NCBI RefSeq assembly: GCF_000317145.1
Contig: NC_019697.1
Location: forward strand, 1,798,001 to 1,862,000
From: Chamaesiphon minutus PCC 6605
Lineage (GTDB): Bacteria > Cyanobacteriota > Cyanobacteriia > Cyanobacteriales > Chamaesiphonaceae
DNA length: 64,000 bases
Direction of reading: 5' to 3'
Part shown: one piece after another, positions 1-8,669 of the stretch
Layout of the letters: every line of letters starts with the position of its first letter
How positions within the stretch are numbered: position 1 is the stretch's first letter
Made by a program: the position numbers and the translations under genes
Notes under the pieces: generated by a model
The model's input: the letters and a program-made list of their open reading frames with translations, nothing else
Told to the model about the DNA's origin: nothing
Database searches by the model: none

Positions 1-26
1 TTGTTCACCTATTATTACTCAAAATC

Positions 27-374
27 ATGCGGACAGTAACAGCACGAGATTTAGCTTGTTTGGATGAGGTCGTTGTTAGTATTTTCCGGTTAATCGGTAA
101 TCATCGAAAGTTGAAAGTAATGTTCGGAGCTTCTAGCTTTGTTAAAGGATATTTTTATGACACAGATCGTCCAGGCGTACAATTCAATTTTCCTCGGAGC
201 AATCAAATTAACTGTTGTCAGATAGTTCTAAATCGGCAAACTGATGAGTACTGCCTTGTATTTCTAGATGTTAAAGATTCACAGTTTTTCGAGCGAGGTA
301 ACTACCAAAATCTTCCACTCGCAAATGTCCGCAGTGTGTTTGAAGAGGTAACTGGACTTTATCTGAGCTTCTAG
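27..374 (+). CDS. hypothetical protein, 115 aa
   Basis: I do not recognise this family. The protein is soluble-looking, with no signal peptide or membrane segment, and has a basic middle. There is no stop in frame between the window edge and the first ATG, so the true start could lie upstream; the ATG at 27 is the first one visible. A strong hairpin terminator follows the stop, so the gene ends its own transcription unit. Confidence 0.5.
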   Translation: MRTVTARDLACLDEVVVSIFRLIGNHRKLKVMFGASSFVKGYFYDTDRPGVQFNFPRSNQINCCQIVLNRQTDEYCLVFLDVKDSQFFERGNYQNLPLANVRSVFEEVTGLYLSF

Positions 375-390
375 CTTGAACTACTTTGAT

Positions 391-424
391 AAAGCCTTGT
401 CTAACTAAGTAGACAAGGCTTTTT
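391..424 (+). terminator. Rho-independent terminator
   Basis: Arms AAAGCCTTGTCT (391-402) and AGACAAGGCTTT (411-422) form a perfect 12-bp stem with an 8-nt loop, followed by a short T run. It lies 17 bp after the first gene's stop and before the next gene. Confidence 0.8.
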
Positions 425-449
425 AGTCCCTAATATCAATTTAATAATT

Positions 450-866
450 ATGACTAAAGATATTGATTGGCAAGTGTGTATCGGATTGCTGACTCGTTGT
501 TACCGCAATCTCAACACAGGAAATATGTCGTTAACCCAACAAATTAACAAGTCATGGATACTCATCGGGCACACCGATAATTTAGTGATTAAATATCCAC
601 GATTCTACGTTTCCGAACGCGGACGGCAACGGGTTTTAAAGGATAAATGTAAAAACGTACACGCATATTGTGAAGGTGTTTTAAGTAGCCCCAGCTTGCC
701 CACTCTTCCACCTCTAAAGGAAATACATTACTGTCCCTACTCTCAATCCTACTTTTCGTGGAAAGAGACAGGGACTCCAATTGTTAGAGCAGATTTGATT
801 ATTGTAATCGACAATCAGGTGCTTTGTACGACCGATGTTCGACAACCTCAGCTATCACTATTTTAA
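450..866 (+). CDS. hypothetical protein, 138 aa
   Basis: Unrecognised protein starting at an ATG 26 bp beyond the preceding terminator, so it probably has its own promoter in that short gap. The middle is rich in aromatic residues and prolines (HYCPYSQSYFSWKETG near residues 92-107), and the C-terminus ends in a short hydrophobic strand. No membrane helix or catalytic motif can be named. The antisense open frame at 589-780 is taken as a shadow. Confidence 0.5.
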   Translation: MTKDIDWQVCIGLLTRCYRNLNTGNMSLTQQINKSWILIGHTDNLVIKYPRFYVSERGRQRVLKDKCKNVHAYCEGVLSSPSLPTLPPLKEIHYCPYSQSYFSWKETGTPIVRADLIIVIDNQVLCTTDVRQPQLSLF

Positions 867-1043
867 CCGAATATATGTACAAATTTTACATCGGTTGGCA
901 TCAAATTAATGCTGGCAATAGCAGTACGAAGCACTTCGACAGGTGTTTAATCTCTGCCAATTATCCTGCTGTATAAATATTGCCAGTAATTATCGCTAAT
1001 TGCTGGCTTTTTGTGCCCATTTATTATCATACTCATCAAATTT

Positions 1044-2111
1044 ATGACTATTTCCAATATCGATGGACAATTAACTCTAGATTTCTCCGTTCCTGCCAAC
1101 TGTCCCCCACCCAATTCCAACTTAGCCGATAAGTTACAAAGGTTGGCGGAGGCGATGGACACAACGATTTCGTCCAAGCTAAGTCCTTCGATCTCCCACC
1201 AAAACATTACCGCCCGTCGCTCGCGCATTGCTGCACTTATGCGCGAAGATGGACGACGGCTCCAACTCATTCAGAGTTGGTTGATGGGACTTGCCATTCG
1301 ACATCGCGATGGTACCTGCCCTAGCCAGCTCTCCCAAATTAGCAATCGCAGGCATCTCGACTCCTTTGCTTCTATTTTTCATTGGCAAAAAGAAGGAGCA
1401 AAATCGCTCGAATATCTCTATACAGGATTCGATCGCGGTCATGAAATCGCTCAAAAGCTGGGAGCTGTCGGTATCCATAGTGCTAGCGCGGCTCTAGCAG
1501 CGGTCGAACTACTAGAAGGTTTGGGTAATCCTACTGCTCGACAACCCGATCCGATTGGCGAACGGGTCGATGCACTGCGACGAAAAGCGATCTATCAACA
1601 GGTGCCCGACTTCTACCCGACCCCAGGCGAGATCGTCGCTCGAATGCTGCAACTCGCTAACGTCCAGCCCCATCACCGCTGCCTCGACCCGGAGGGCGGA
1701 GCTGGCGATCTTTGCGTTGCGCTGCGGGACTTGGGAGTCGAAAACATCGATTGCTTCGAGCTGAACGCGGTTTTGGCTGAAGCTCTGACCCTGCTTGAAT
1801 TCCCCCTGCTGGGGCGAGACTTTCTTTCCGCTACCCCTCGCCCGATCTACGAGCGGATAATAATGAATCCGCCTTTTGGCGAAGATGCCCACATCGACCA
1901 TATTCGTCATGCTTACGATTGGTTGGCTCCTGATGGGGAGCTAGTGGCGGTGCTGCCATTGGAACATCCCAGTCGTATCAAAAAACGTCGCCAGTTTTCG
2001 GAGTGGCTTAATGAATTAGGAGCCGATCGTTACTCCAATCCTCCAAAAGCCTTTACCAAAGGCGATCGTTATTGTGCGGTAGAGACGCAGCTAATCCACA
2101 TTTGTCGTTGA
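1044..2111 (+). CDS. N6-adenine DNA methyltransferase-like protein
   Basis: The C-terminal half carries a class I SAM-dependent methyltransferase core: motif I as LDPEGGAGDL (about residues 213-222) and the adenine-methylase motif IV NPPFGEDAH (about 275-283), followed by a strand reading DGELVAVLP. The preceding YPTPGEIVARML segment is typical of plasmid and phage methylases that act without a partner nuclease. The N-terminal ~190 residues are alpha-helical and unassigned. I prefer the ATG at 1044 over the TTG at 1011. No restriction endonuclease is adjacent, so an orphan or anti-restriction role is the likelier inference. The next small gene follows after 6 bp. Confidence 0.8.
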   Translation: MTISNIDGQLTLDFSVPANCPPPNSNLADKLQRLAEAMDTTISSKLSPSISHQNITARRSRIAALMREDGRRLQLIQSWLMGLAIRHRDGTCPSQLSQISNRRHLDSFASIFHWQKEGAKSLEYLYTGFDRGHEIAQKLGAVGIHSASAALAAVELLEGLGNPTARQPDPIGERVDALRRKAIYQQVPDFYPTPGEIVARMLQLANVQPHHRCLDPEGGAGDLCVALRDLGVENIDCFELNAVLAEALTLLEFPLLGRDFLSATPRPIYERIIMNPPFGEDAHIDHIRHAYDWLAPDGELVAVLPLEHPSRIKKRRQFSEWLNELGADRYSNPPKAFTKGDRYCAVETQLIHICR

Positions 2112-2117
2112 GATATT

Positions 2118-2336
2118 ATGCAAAATCCTTTCCAGTACAAAACCAGATTTGGCTTATATCGAGCAACTATCCGCGCGATGGATGAACTATCTACAACGAA
2201 AAGAGCGTGGTGGATTCGTCAGGCTTTGTTTCATTGCGATCGAGAGTTTCCCGACTTCTCGGAGCAGTTAAGAGAATTGATTTACAGACCTGCAACCTTG
2301 GAAGATTTGACTCGCTCGAATGAAATAAAAAATTAA
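2118..2336 (+). CDS. small hypothetical protein, 72 aa
   Basis: Starts 6 bp after the methylase stop and is probably cotranscribed with it. Basic, helical protein with no recognisable domain. A terminator-like hairpin follows within 65 bp. Confidence 0.5.
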   Translation: MQNPFQYKTRFGLYRATIRAMDELSTTKRAWWIRQALFHCDREFPDFSEQLRELIYRPATLEDLTRSNEIKN

Positions 2337-2364
2337 TCCGCGAACAAATAGATCTATTCAGATA

Positions 2365-2403
2365 AAGCCAACCCGTACACCGCAAGTTTACTGGTTGGCT
2401 TCA
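2365..2403 (+). terminator. terminator-like hairpin
   Basis: Arms AAGCCAACC (2365-2373) and GGTTGGCTT (2393-2401) form a perfect 9-bp stem with a 19-nt loop. The T run is weak, so termination is an inference from its position between two genes. Confidence 0.5.
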
Positions 2404-2428
2404 TTCGTATATTAATTAAGATTGCACC

Positions 2429-2848
2429 ATGTATGCAGCAACAGCAACGATTTGTGTGGCGATAGAAAAGCTCAAGCAGTTTCCAGGAAGTATGGACGAT
2501 CCGTTATTAATTGAAGCCCGCTCCGAGCTAGAGATTGCTCGAAACCTCCTTGAAAGCCGCTGGCAAATTTGGAACTCTATCTATTGGCGGAGAGCTAATG
2601 CCGCCACTAAACGCAGCGTTAAAGCTAAACTAGAAGGGTTAGCTTTTGATGCTCTGGCTGGGGTAACTAACGCGGGAAGACTTCTCAATCGATATGTAGA
2701 TACCGTTGGCGTTCTTGATGAGAAGATATCACTTTGGAGCGAGATTATTCACTGCTTGCATAATGCTTATCGCTGGATTTCTGAAAGTTATTACTACGAT
2801 TGTTTGTGCAAACAGCTAAAATTGTCGATAGCTCTAGAGTCTAATTAG
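2429..2848 (+). CDS. hypothetical protein, 139 aa
   Basis: Unrecognised, almost entirely alpha-helical protein with many Ala, Leu and Glu, no membrane segment and no catalytic motif. It starts at an ATG 25 bp after a terminator-like hairpin. A second in-frame ATG 5 codons later is not used in this call but cannot be excluded. Confidence 0.5.
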   Translation: MYAATATICVAIEKLKQFPGSMDDPLLIEARSELEIARNLLESRWQIWNSIYWRRANAATKRSVKAKLEGLAFDALAGVTNAGRLLNRYVDTVGVLDEKISLWSEIIHCLHNAYRWISESYYYDCLCKQLKLSIALESN

Positions 2849-2879
2849 TTAGTATTTGTTCGAGCTGTAACTAATCCAT

Positions 2880-2926
2880 AAGCGGATTTAAAGGTAGCGC
2901 GAATCCGACCGCCTTGGTGGCGCGCT
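2880..2926. repeat. 47-bp dispersed repeat, copy A
   Basis: This segment (beginning AAGCGGATTTAAAGG) recurs in inverted orientation at 54411-54457 with two mismatches. It lies in the ~270-bp gap 2849-3120, which holds no credible gene; the antisense open frame across the gap looks like repeat-driven noise. Confidence 0.85.
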
Positions 2927-3120
2927 TCGCGATCGCCAGTAACTTGAAAACGGAGCCGATCCGCATCGGAGGTTTCGGCTGGCAAAAACCGCAGCCTCCC
3001 CGGACAGGGGCACGGGTTTAGTTGTCCTGATCTCCATAAACTTATATTTCGTAATGCTATAATTGATATAATCATTGCTTCAAAACTTGATAGTAATTAA
3101 TTGATGTAAGGAGAAATGAA

Positions 3121-3525
3121 ATGGGTTATAAATCAAAGCTGAAACAACTGAAGCGACAAAAGCAAAGTAATTCTAGTACTAATGATTGGGCAAAAGATCT
3201 GAATATTATCACTGTCGATGTGAATGATAATAATTGGCTATTTCGCTATGGCATCCCCTTTGATTCAAATGCCAAACTTATTCATCAAGGCAGTCTCGAT
3301 TCCTGTATTGATGCTGCCCGTAAAGAAATTCCTACTCTTCACCTAGAACAAAGAGAACAAATGCGGAAGCATTGCGGAGAATTTGGCATCCTTGAAGGTG
3401 GTGGTTGGCATATTATTTATAAGCCGTTATCCGAAAAAGATAACGAGCCGTGGGATCGAAAAGATGTCGATAAGCTCAACGCTGCGATTGCCTCCGTTAA
3501 TCCTAATTCTACAGATTTTAATTGA
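3121..3525 (+). CDS. hypothetical protein, 134 aa
   Basis: Preceded by a good ribosome-binding site (AAGGAG 8-10 bp upstream of the ATG), which fixes the start. The N-terminus is strongly basic (many Lys and Gln in residues 3-20), followed by a globular, aromatic-rich domain. No known domain is recognised. It stands alone between non-coding stretches. Confidence 0.6.
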   Translation: MGYKSKLKQLKRQKQSNSSTNDWAKDLNIITVDVNDNNWLFRYGIPFDSNAKLIHQGSLDSCIDAARKEIPTLHLEQREQMRKHCGEFGILEGGGWHIIYKPLSEKDNEPWDRKDVDKLNAAIASVNPNSTDFN

Positions 3526-3561
3526 ATAGTTGAGATTGCTGAACCCATGTCCCTGCGGGGC

Positions 3562-3658
3562 GGCTGGTTTTTGACTGTTGACGCGGACGACTGCCCTAAC
3601 TACGAAGGAAATCGCTAGTGTCCGCCTCAACCAGTCACCGCTTGCGCTAAAACCAGCT
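3562..3658. repeat. nested inverted repeat (MITE-like)
   Basis: The outer arms GCTGGTTTT (3563-3571) and AAAACCAGC (3649-3657) are perfect complements. The inner arms TTGACGCGGAC (3578-3588) and GTCCGCCTCAA (3620-3630) pair with one mismatch. The element lies just after a gene in a non-coding stretch and could be a small non-autonomous element or a large hairpin. Confidence 0.5.
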
Positions 3659-3764
3659 AGTAGTGTAGCTTTATGGGGTCGGTACAGATTTTTTTAGATC
3701 GGACATCAAAAAAAACAATTTCAATCTCAATTAAGCATTCTCACTAAGGTGTCTAAATTGACGC

Positions 3765-4187
3765 TTACTGATGCGATACATTAAACATAGCCGCTAGAAT
3801 CGTCAGCGACCAAGACATTGACAATAACGTCAACCCCGTCAAAACAATAATAGTTTTATTATTGCTTTTGACGACCTTTTGTAATTGCTCGATCGCTTGC
3901 TCATGTTCGGCAATCACCTTAGTTTGTGTAACACAAGCCTCTGATAATCTTTCGAGTAGATCGATACATCTTTCGGTTTGAGATTCCTTACTTTCATCTA
4001 ACTTCGATACTGCCTGATGAACGATCGAGATCATCTCGACTAGTTCATCCCTTGTCGGGTTAGAACTAAACCTGCGATTTTTCTCATTTGATACATCGTA
4101 GTCAGGATCTTTTTGACTCGACTCTAAGTATTCTCTAAGTTTATCTTCTGATATTTTGAATTCGTCTTTTGGCGAATTGTCTTCCAT
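3765..4187 (-). CDS. small coiled-coil protein with C-terminal membrane anchor
   Basis: 140-aa protein with three parts: an acidic N-terminus (many Asp, Glu, Ser), a long amphipathic helix around residues 55-105 that is likely a coiled coil, and a single hydrophobic segment near residues 113-133 (IIVLTGLTLLSMSWSLTILA). The layout suggests a tail-anchored or inner-membrane structural protein. Function is unknown. It is transcribed toward the neighbouring repeat, alone. Confidence 0.55.
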   Translation of the reverse strand: MEDNSPKDEFKISEDKLREYLESSQKDPDYDVSNEKNRRFSSNPTRDELVEMISIVHQAVSKLDESKESQTERCIDLLERLSEACVTQTKVIAEHEQAIEQLQKVVKSNNKTIIVLTGLTLLSMSWSLTILAAMFNVSHQ

Positions 4188-4552
4188 TTTAATTATTCAA
4201 AATTAAAGCTTGTCATTGAAAATAATCTCCGCAGCTATCAGCTCGCCCGTGTGAAATCGATAATTTCCCATCTACTTCGACAACATTAAAATCGCTCAAC
4301 GGTCTTGGTGAACTTCCACGGCAATGATATCTTACCCTGAAAGATTAGCTCGGTTTCTCTTGATTTGAAACTAGTTATCATTACATCGATAAACGATTCT
4401 ATTTATCGCTCTCTACTTGTTTTAATCTAAATCAAAGATCGAGACTTGAATTTAAAAATACTACAATTAATTGATTAGTAATCTTATAATCGAAAAGAGT
4501 GATGACTGAATTAGCCATCACACCAAAAAAGTATTTTCAATGACTATTATAG
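4188..4552. other. non-coding stretch
   Basis: 365 bp between two divergent genes with no credible open frame. It is AT-rich toward 4440-4540 and probably holds the promoters of both neighbours. I cannot place -10/-35 boxes with confidence. Confidence 0.4.
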
Positions 4553-4798
4553 ATGAAATTACGTGGCGATCGCGTACCTGGTAGGAGTGGTACTCTCTAT
4601 CAACGCACCAAGAAAAAGCGATTGAAAAATGGCAAGACAGTTGAATATCCTCTAGTTGAAGGAAAGCGCGATTTAGATAACATTTCGCATTGGTTTTGGC
4701 ATTATCAGATACTGAAAAGCTGCATGACTATTTGCATGATAACTTTGTCATTGTCTATGTATTCCACAACGAGTTTTGCCTTCAATCCGCAACATTAG
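4553..4798 (+). pseudogene. truncated small cyanobacterial plasmid-type protein
   Basis: The first ~50 residues (RVPGRSGTLYQ..., then YPLVEG.RD and HWFWHYQ) look like the start of a widespread small cyanobacterial protein that reads G-x-LY ... YPRV-x-G-x-RD ... HWxWxY. After the HWFWHY segment the frame becomes unlike the family, so the 3' part has probably been lost or shifted. It converges with the 3' end of the helicase gene. Assignment rests on memory of the pattern only. Confidence 0.4.
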
Positions 4799-4947
4799 AA
4801 AATCTACCAATGCTGGGGTCGAATTTAACCTTGCAAGTGCCCACACTTCCATTCCGATTCTTACTGACGATAATCTCCATCACCCCTGGTTCCAAACTAT
4901 CTGAATTGTAATATTCATCCCGATATAACAACAGTCCCAAAATTAAA
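4782..4947 (-). CDS. dnaB: DnaB-type replicative helicase, 3' exon
   Basis: This segment encodes the last 55 residues of a DnaB-family helicase (LILGLLLYRDEYYN, EIIVSKNRNG, KVKFDPSIGRFSN). It is separated from the rest by the group II intron at 4948-7518. Joining at 7519/4947 turns the split codon GA|T into Asp and gives EQD-MD-LILGLLLYR, as in intact DnaB proteins. The segment has no usable start of its own; the Met of the longer open frame lies inside the intron. Confidence 0.88.
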
Positions 4948-4950
4948 GTC

Positions 4951-5016
4951 AGTGAAGGTGTCACCACCCCCACTGCTCTCCAAAACCGTGCTTGCGCCTT
5001 TTAACGCACACGGCTC
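4951..5016 (-). ncRNA. group II intron domains V and VI
   Basis: Domain V is the complement of 4981-5016: GAGCCGTGTGCG pairs through a short loop with CGCAAGCACGGTTTTG. Domain VI follows, with AGTG..GGTG pairing to CACC..CACT around a GTGA loop at 4951-4974. These are the catalytic and branch-point parts of the ribozyme. Their position at the far 3' end sets the intron boundary. Confidence 0.8.
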
Positions 5017-5038
5017 CTCAGTAAAACGGTTGTTGTCA

Positions 5039-6856
5039 TCAATGCGTCATTACCAACATATCGTCTTGCCAGAACCAAGATTCAGGTTTAACTGGTGGCT
5101 TAGGCTCAACACTATTACAGTTGGATTTTGTGCCAGAACTGCCATCATTGACAGTTTTTGTGTCGTGACAATGCCGATGAAGTAATTGCCAATTTTCATA
5201 TTTATCCTTTCCACCTTTCGATTTAGGGATGATGTGGTCAACTTCTAGCGAATCTCCATCTTTGAAGTAGTTCTTGCAATGAGCACACTTTCCCTTTTGT
5301 GTTTTCAGTAGATTTCCCACTTTAGTAGACACTTCAGGATGTTTACCCATTCTTGAACTCCAATAAACCCAATCTCCGTCATAAGGTGAGGAATTGCCTT
5401 TAACTTTGACATGTCGTTTGATTTCAATCGAATCATGCCGCACTAACTTGATTAGGTTGTTTCCTTCTAGGGTCGCAAATAACCAATTATTATTGTTAAT
5501 ACTTTTAAAGTATTTATGGCGAATCCATTTCTTACCTTTATTTGGATGACGGTGACTACCCCATTTAAAAAGTTTAAGAAAGACCAAAGAATAAATTTTA
5601 CCGAAGACTTCCTTACTGTTGACTGTGCAGAAGTAATTACACCAACCTCTCACGATCGGATTGAGACTATTGATTAGCCGAGATTGGCTTAATCCTCTTC
5701 GCTTATTTATTTCTTCTTTTAGCTTTTTATAGTGTCTTTTTTGACTTTCTATACTGGGTCTGATAATAGTTTTATATCCCAATAACTTACCATTAGAGCT
5801 TTTTCCAGATGAATATTTTCCAACAGAAAATTGTCGGATGTTAAAGCCAAGGAAATTAAACCCTGCTTTTTCTCCATCTAAATCACTTAGACAGTGGGCA
5901 ATTCTAGTTTTACTGGGTTTTAATTCCAATCCAATGTCACTTAACCATTCTTCTACTTCTTTTTTACACTGATTAATAACTTTCAAATCTTCGTGAAGAA
6001 TAACAAAGTCATCAGCATATCTTACACAGCAAATCGATTTTAATTTATCCCTGACAGGCAATTGATTACCATTGGGACGCTTCATATCGAATTTTGGGGC
6101 TAATCCCATTATCAATTCCTCAAGTCCATGTAAGGCTATATTTGCCAAAAGTGGGCTAAGAACTCCACCTTGGGGGGTACCTTCATTTGTAGGGAACAGC
6201 TTCTTTCCATCCATGACACCAGCTTTTAGCCAAGCTCGGATTTGTTTCCGTAAGGTCGGGAAGGTATTTAGTTTTGATAGAAGTTTATTGTGGTTAATGC
6301 GGTCAAAACATTTACTGATGTCAGCATCTAAAACATACTTTGATTTTTTAGAAATTGACGAAAAGATTGCTTCAATTGCATCGTGACACGAACGTCCAGG
6401 GCGAAAGCCATAGCTATTTGGTTCAAATTTCGATTCCCATTCAGGTTCGAGAACCATTTTTACTACTGCTTGCAAGGCGCGGTCTTCCATTGTCGGTATG
6501 CCTAAAGGTCTTTCTTCGCTGGTTCCAGGTTTGGGAATCCAAACACGGCGCGTAGGTTTTGCTTTAGTACCCAGTTTGATTTTATCTACCAAGATGAGAC
6601 GTTGCTTTGGAGTTAGGGATTTGACCCCATCTACACCCGCCGTCTTCCGGCCTTGGTTATCCTGAGTTACACGACGAACCGCTAACAATCTTGCCGACCG
6701 TGAACTTATCAAAAGTTTCTGAAGTCTGCGAACTAACTTGACATTGCCACGATTAGACGCTTGGAAAATCCGCTTTTGTAACTTGAAAACTCTACGTTCT
6801 AGCTTGCGCCAGTTGATTTCGTTCCATCTATACATCGGACTAATTGCCGTGTTCAT
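5039..6856 (-). CDS. group II intron-encoded reverse transcriptase/maturase with HNH endonuclease
   Basis: Reverse-transcriptase blocks run in the usual order: QDNQGRKTAGVDGV, FRPGRSCHDA, GTPQGGVLSPLLAN and the catalytic RYADDFVIL. The maturase (X) domain carries the GWCNYF signature. At the C-terminus is an HNH domain with a zinc site (CAHCKNYFKDGD, VDHIIPKSKGG, LLHRHCHD). The protein aids splicing of its own intron and its retrohoming into new DNA targets. The frame stays open up to 7027, but family members start at MNTA..MYRWNEINWRKLER, so I use the ATG at 6856 (about 605 aa). All motifs appear intact, so the element may be active. Confidence 0.92.
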   Translation of the reverse strand: MNTAISPMYRWNEINWRKLERRVFKLQKRIFQASNRGNVKLVRRLQKLLISSRSARLLAVRRVTQDNQGRKTAGVDGVKSLTPKQRLILVDKIKLGTKAKPTRRVWIPKPGTSEERPLGIPTMEDRALQAVVKMVLEPEWESKFEPNSYGFRPGRSCHDAIEAIFSSISKKSKYVLDADISKCFDRINHNKLLSKLNTFPTLRKQIRAWLKAGVMDGKKLFPTNEGTPQGGVLSPLLANIALHGLEELIMGLAPKFDMKRPNGNQLPVRDKLKSICCVRYADDFVILHEDLKVINQCKKEVEEWLSDIGLELKPSKTRIAHCLSDLDGEKAGFNFLGFNIRQFSVGKYSSGKSSNGKLLGYKTIIRPSIESQKRHYKKLKEEINKRRGLSQSRLINSLNPIVRGWCNYFCTVNSKEVFGKIYSLVFLKLFKWGSHRHPNKGKKWIRHKYFKSINNNNWLFATLEGNNLIKLVRHDSIEIKRHVKVKGNSSPYDGDWVYWSSRMGKHPEVSTKVGNLLKTQKGKCAHCKNYFKDGDSLEVDHIIPKSKGGKDKYENWQLLHRHCHDTKTVNDGSSGTKSNCNSVEPKPPVKPESWFWQDDMLVMTH

Positions 6857-7518
6857 AGCATATTTATTACTACTTGTAGCTTTTCCTTCCGTGATACCGT
6901 GTGTACGTCTGCATATCCTGTCAATTACGACAGGCGTTAGCTTCTTACACAATCTCTCCCACCAGATACCTACAAAATTGCAGAGTTTACGTCTTAGCTG
7001 ACTGCTTGGAGTATTCGACCTCTCCAAGAGTAATCTGATGGATTACTTCGTTCCATACAACCATTGTTTTGTGACCTGTAGGATGACACCTTTTCATCGA
7101 GTTTTAGGGTAACGCATGGTATATAAGATGGAACCTTTATACCACCCTGTTCTACGCCCTTTTGGGACTCCCAGCGCATACAGCCTTATTTCGCTGGTTA
7201 CAGGTAACGATGATTCAGATAGTGTCTTAGCAATTGTTATCCATAGTCACCTACTCACAGGATACTAATTTAGGCTATTAGTATCTTTTTGCTTTTACCC
7301 CTGCTTTATAGATTGATGGCTAGTCTCTGCTATAAGGGATAGGTTTTCACTTCTGCGTCTGAAGGATAGGATTTGTGGGTTCTAGGGTACTTTCACTCAC
7401 CTATAAGGTTGTATAGTTATCATCGGTTGGGGATTAAAGTGCGAACTCAATCCGAAGGATTACCCAAACCAATGTCGCTCATCCCCTGATTGTTCAGTTT
7501 AGAGCGAACGAATCGCAC

Positions 7519-8669
7519 TCCATATCTTGCTCGATATCCCCCGAATCCTTAATGTCCGCCATTCCAGGACGCTTATTACTCTGACTCTCTACTCCACGGT
7601 TGATCTGAGCTAACGCCACAAAGGGGACATCAAACTCCTTCGCTATATCCTTAAACGCCCCAGAGAACTTACCCACAGCCTGCGCTCTATTCCCCGCTGA
7701 CCTGTCTCCCAACTTTTGAATATAGTCGAGGACAACCAATCCCAATTCACCTCGCTCATGGCGGATTTTTCGCAGTACCGAGCGGATTTTGGCGGGTGTC
7801 AGAGCAGAAGCAGGAGTATCATCAATGATGATAGGAAGTTCGCCCAATGTACCCAAAGCTTGTTTCAGGGTTTCATACTCATCCGCATAGATTGTATTGT
7901 GGATCAATCGATGTGAGTCAATCCCAGAGTGCATCGATAGCAACCGTTTTGTTAACTGTTCGCTCGACATCTCCGCACTGAAGAAGACTACTGGCTTATG
8001 TTGAGTAGTTGCAATATGATTCGTCAAATGACAAGCTAACCAAGTTTTACCCATACTCGCTCTAGCAGCAACAATGATTAGATCCTGCTTGATTAACCCA
8101 CCAATCAAAGTATCTAAATTACCCAATCCAGTAGGATATGCAGGTTCGCTTCCTTGTGAGATTTTGGTGACTACAGCAGCCAGACAATCACCAATAATTT
8201 TGGGTTTAAACTGGTCTTGTTTGTTTGTGGTTAGGTTAAATATCTTCTGTTCTGATTGGTCGAATACTGATTCTAGTTCTGTCGTTGTATCATGTCCTAA
8301 CTTCACCAGATCGTGACCTGCTGCGATTAGTTCGCGCCGTTTGTACTTATCAACCACCAATGATGCAAGGTGGTCGATATTAACGGCTGAAACTGTCCGC
8401 TCTAATAGCTGGATTAATTTAGCTTCACCGCCTACCTGTTTGAGTAGTTTGTGGTTAGATAACCATGTCTTTATGCTCAATAAGTCGGTGGGTTTGTCTT
8501 GATGGTAAAGATCTAAAGCTGCTCGGTAAATAGTAGAGTGAGCAGTAATATAGAAAACTTCAGGAGTTAGCAAGTCAATAACTCGACCCATAGCTGACGG
8601 ATCTAGCAGAATACCACCTAAGATATTCTCTTCTACTTCGATATTGTTGGGTAGAATGGGATCATTCAT
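7519..8669 (-). CDS. dnaB: DnaB-type replicative helicase, 5' exon
   Basis: Encodes the N-terminal domain (NIEVEENILGGILLDPSAM) and most of the RecA-like ATPase domain. Walker A reads ARASMGKTWLA (about residues 200-210), with FFSAEMSSEQL, Walker B LVVLDYIQ and ALAQINRGVE following. Unspliced, the frame runs 11 codons into the intron and stops at 7494. With the 3' exon at 4782-4947 the product is 438 aa, close to normal DnaB length. The start overlaps the stop of the tnpC-like gene by 8 bp, so it is translationally coupled to the upstream recombinase genes. It may act in plasmid or element replication. Confidence 0.9.

Larger units (their letters stand above)
4948..7518 (-). mobile_element. 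group II intron (chloroplast-like class) in the helicase gene
   Basis: The 5' end begins with the consensus GTGCG (complement of 7514-7518). The 3' end is ...CACTGAC (4954-4948), directly after domains V and VI. The element is 2571 bp and encodes a reverse transcriptase/maturase with an HNH domain. Exon lengths of 1151 and 166 nt sum to 1317, a multiple of three, so splicing restores a 438-residue protein. The boundaries were placed from these three signals and not from an alignment. Confidence 0.88.

Noticed and set aside
2845-3075. 76-aa leftward open frame
   Set aside because: It covers a dispersed repeat and a non-coding gap, has low-complexity Arg/Pro content and no ribosome-binding site; likely noise.
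4690-4973. Short open frames on either strand around the 3' exon of the helicase
   Set aside because: The rightward ones are antisense shadows. The leftward 63-aa frame is only the 3' exon with a false Met contributed by the intron.
5039-6856. A retron or diversity-generating RT
   Set aside because: It has maturase and HNH domains and lies inside clear group II intron ends.
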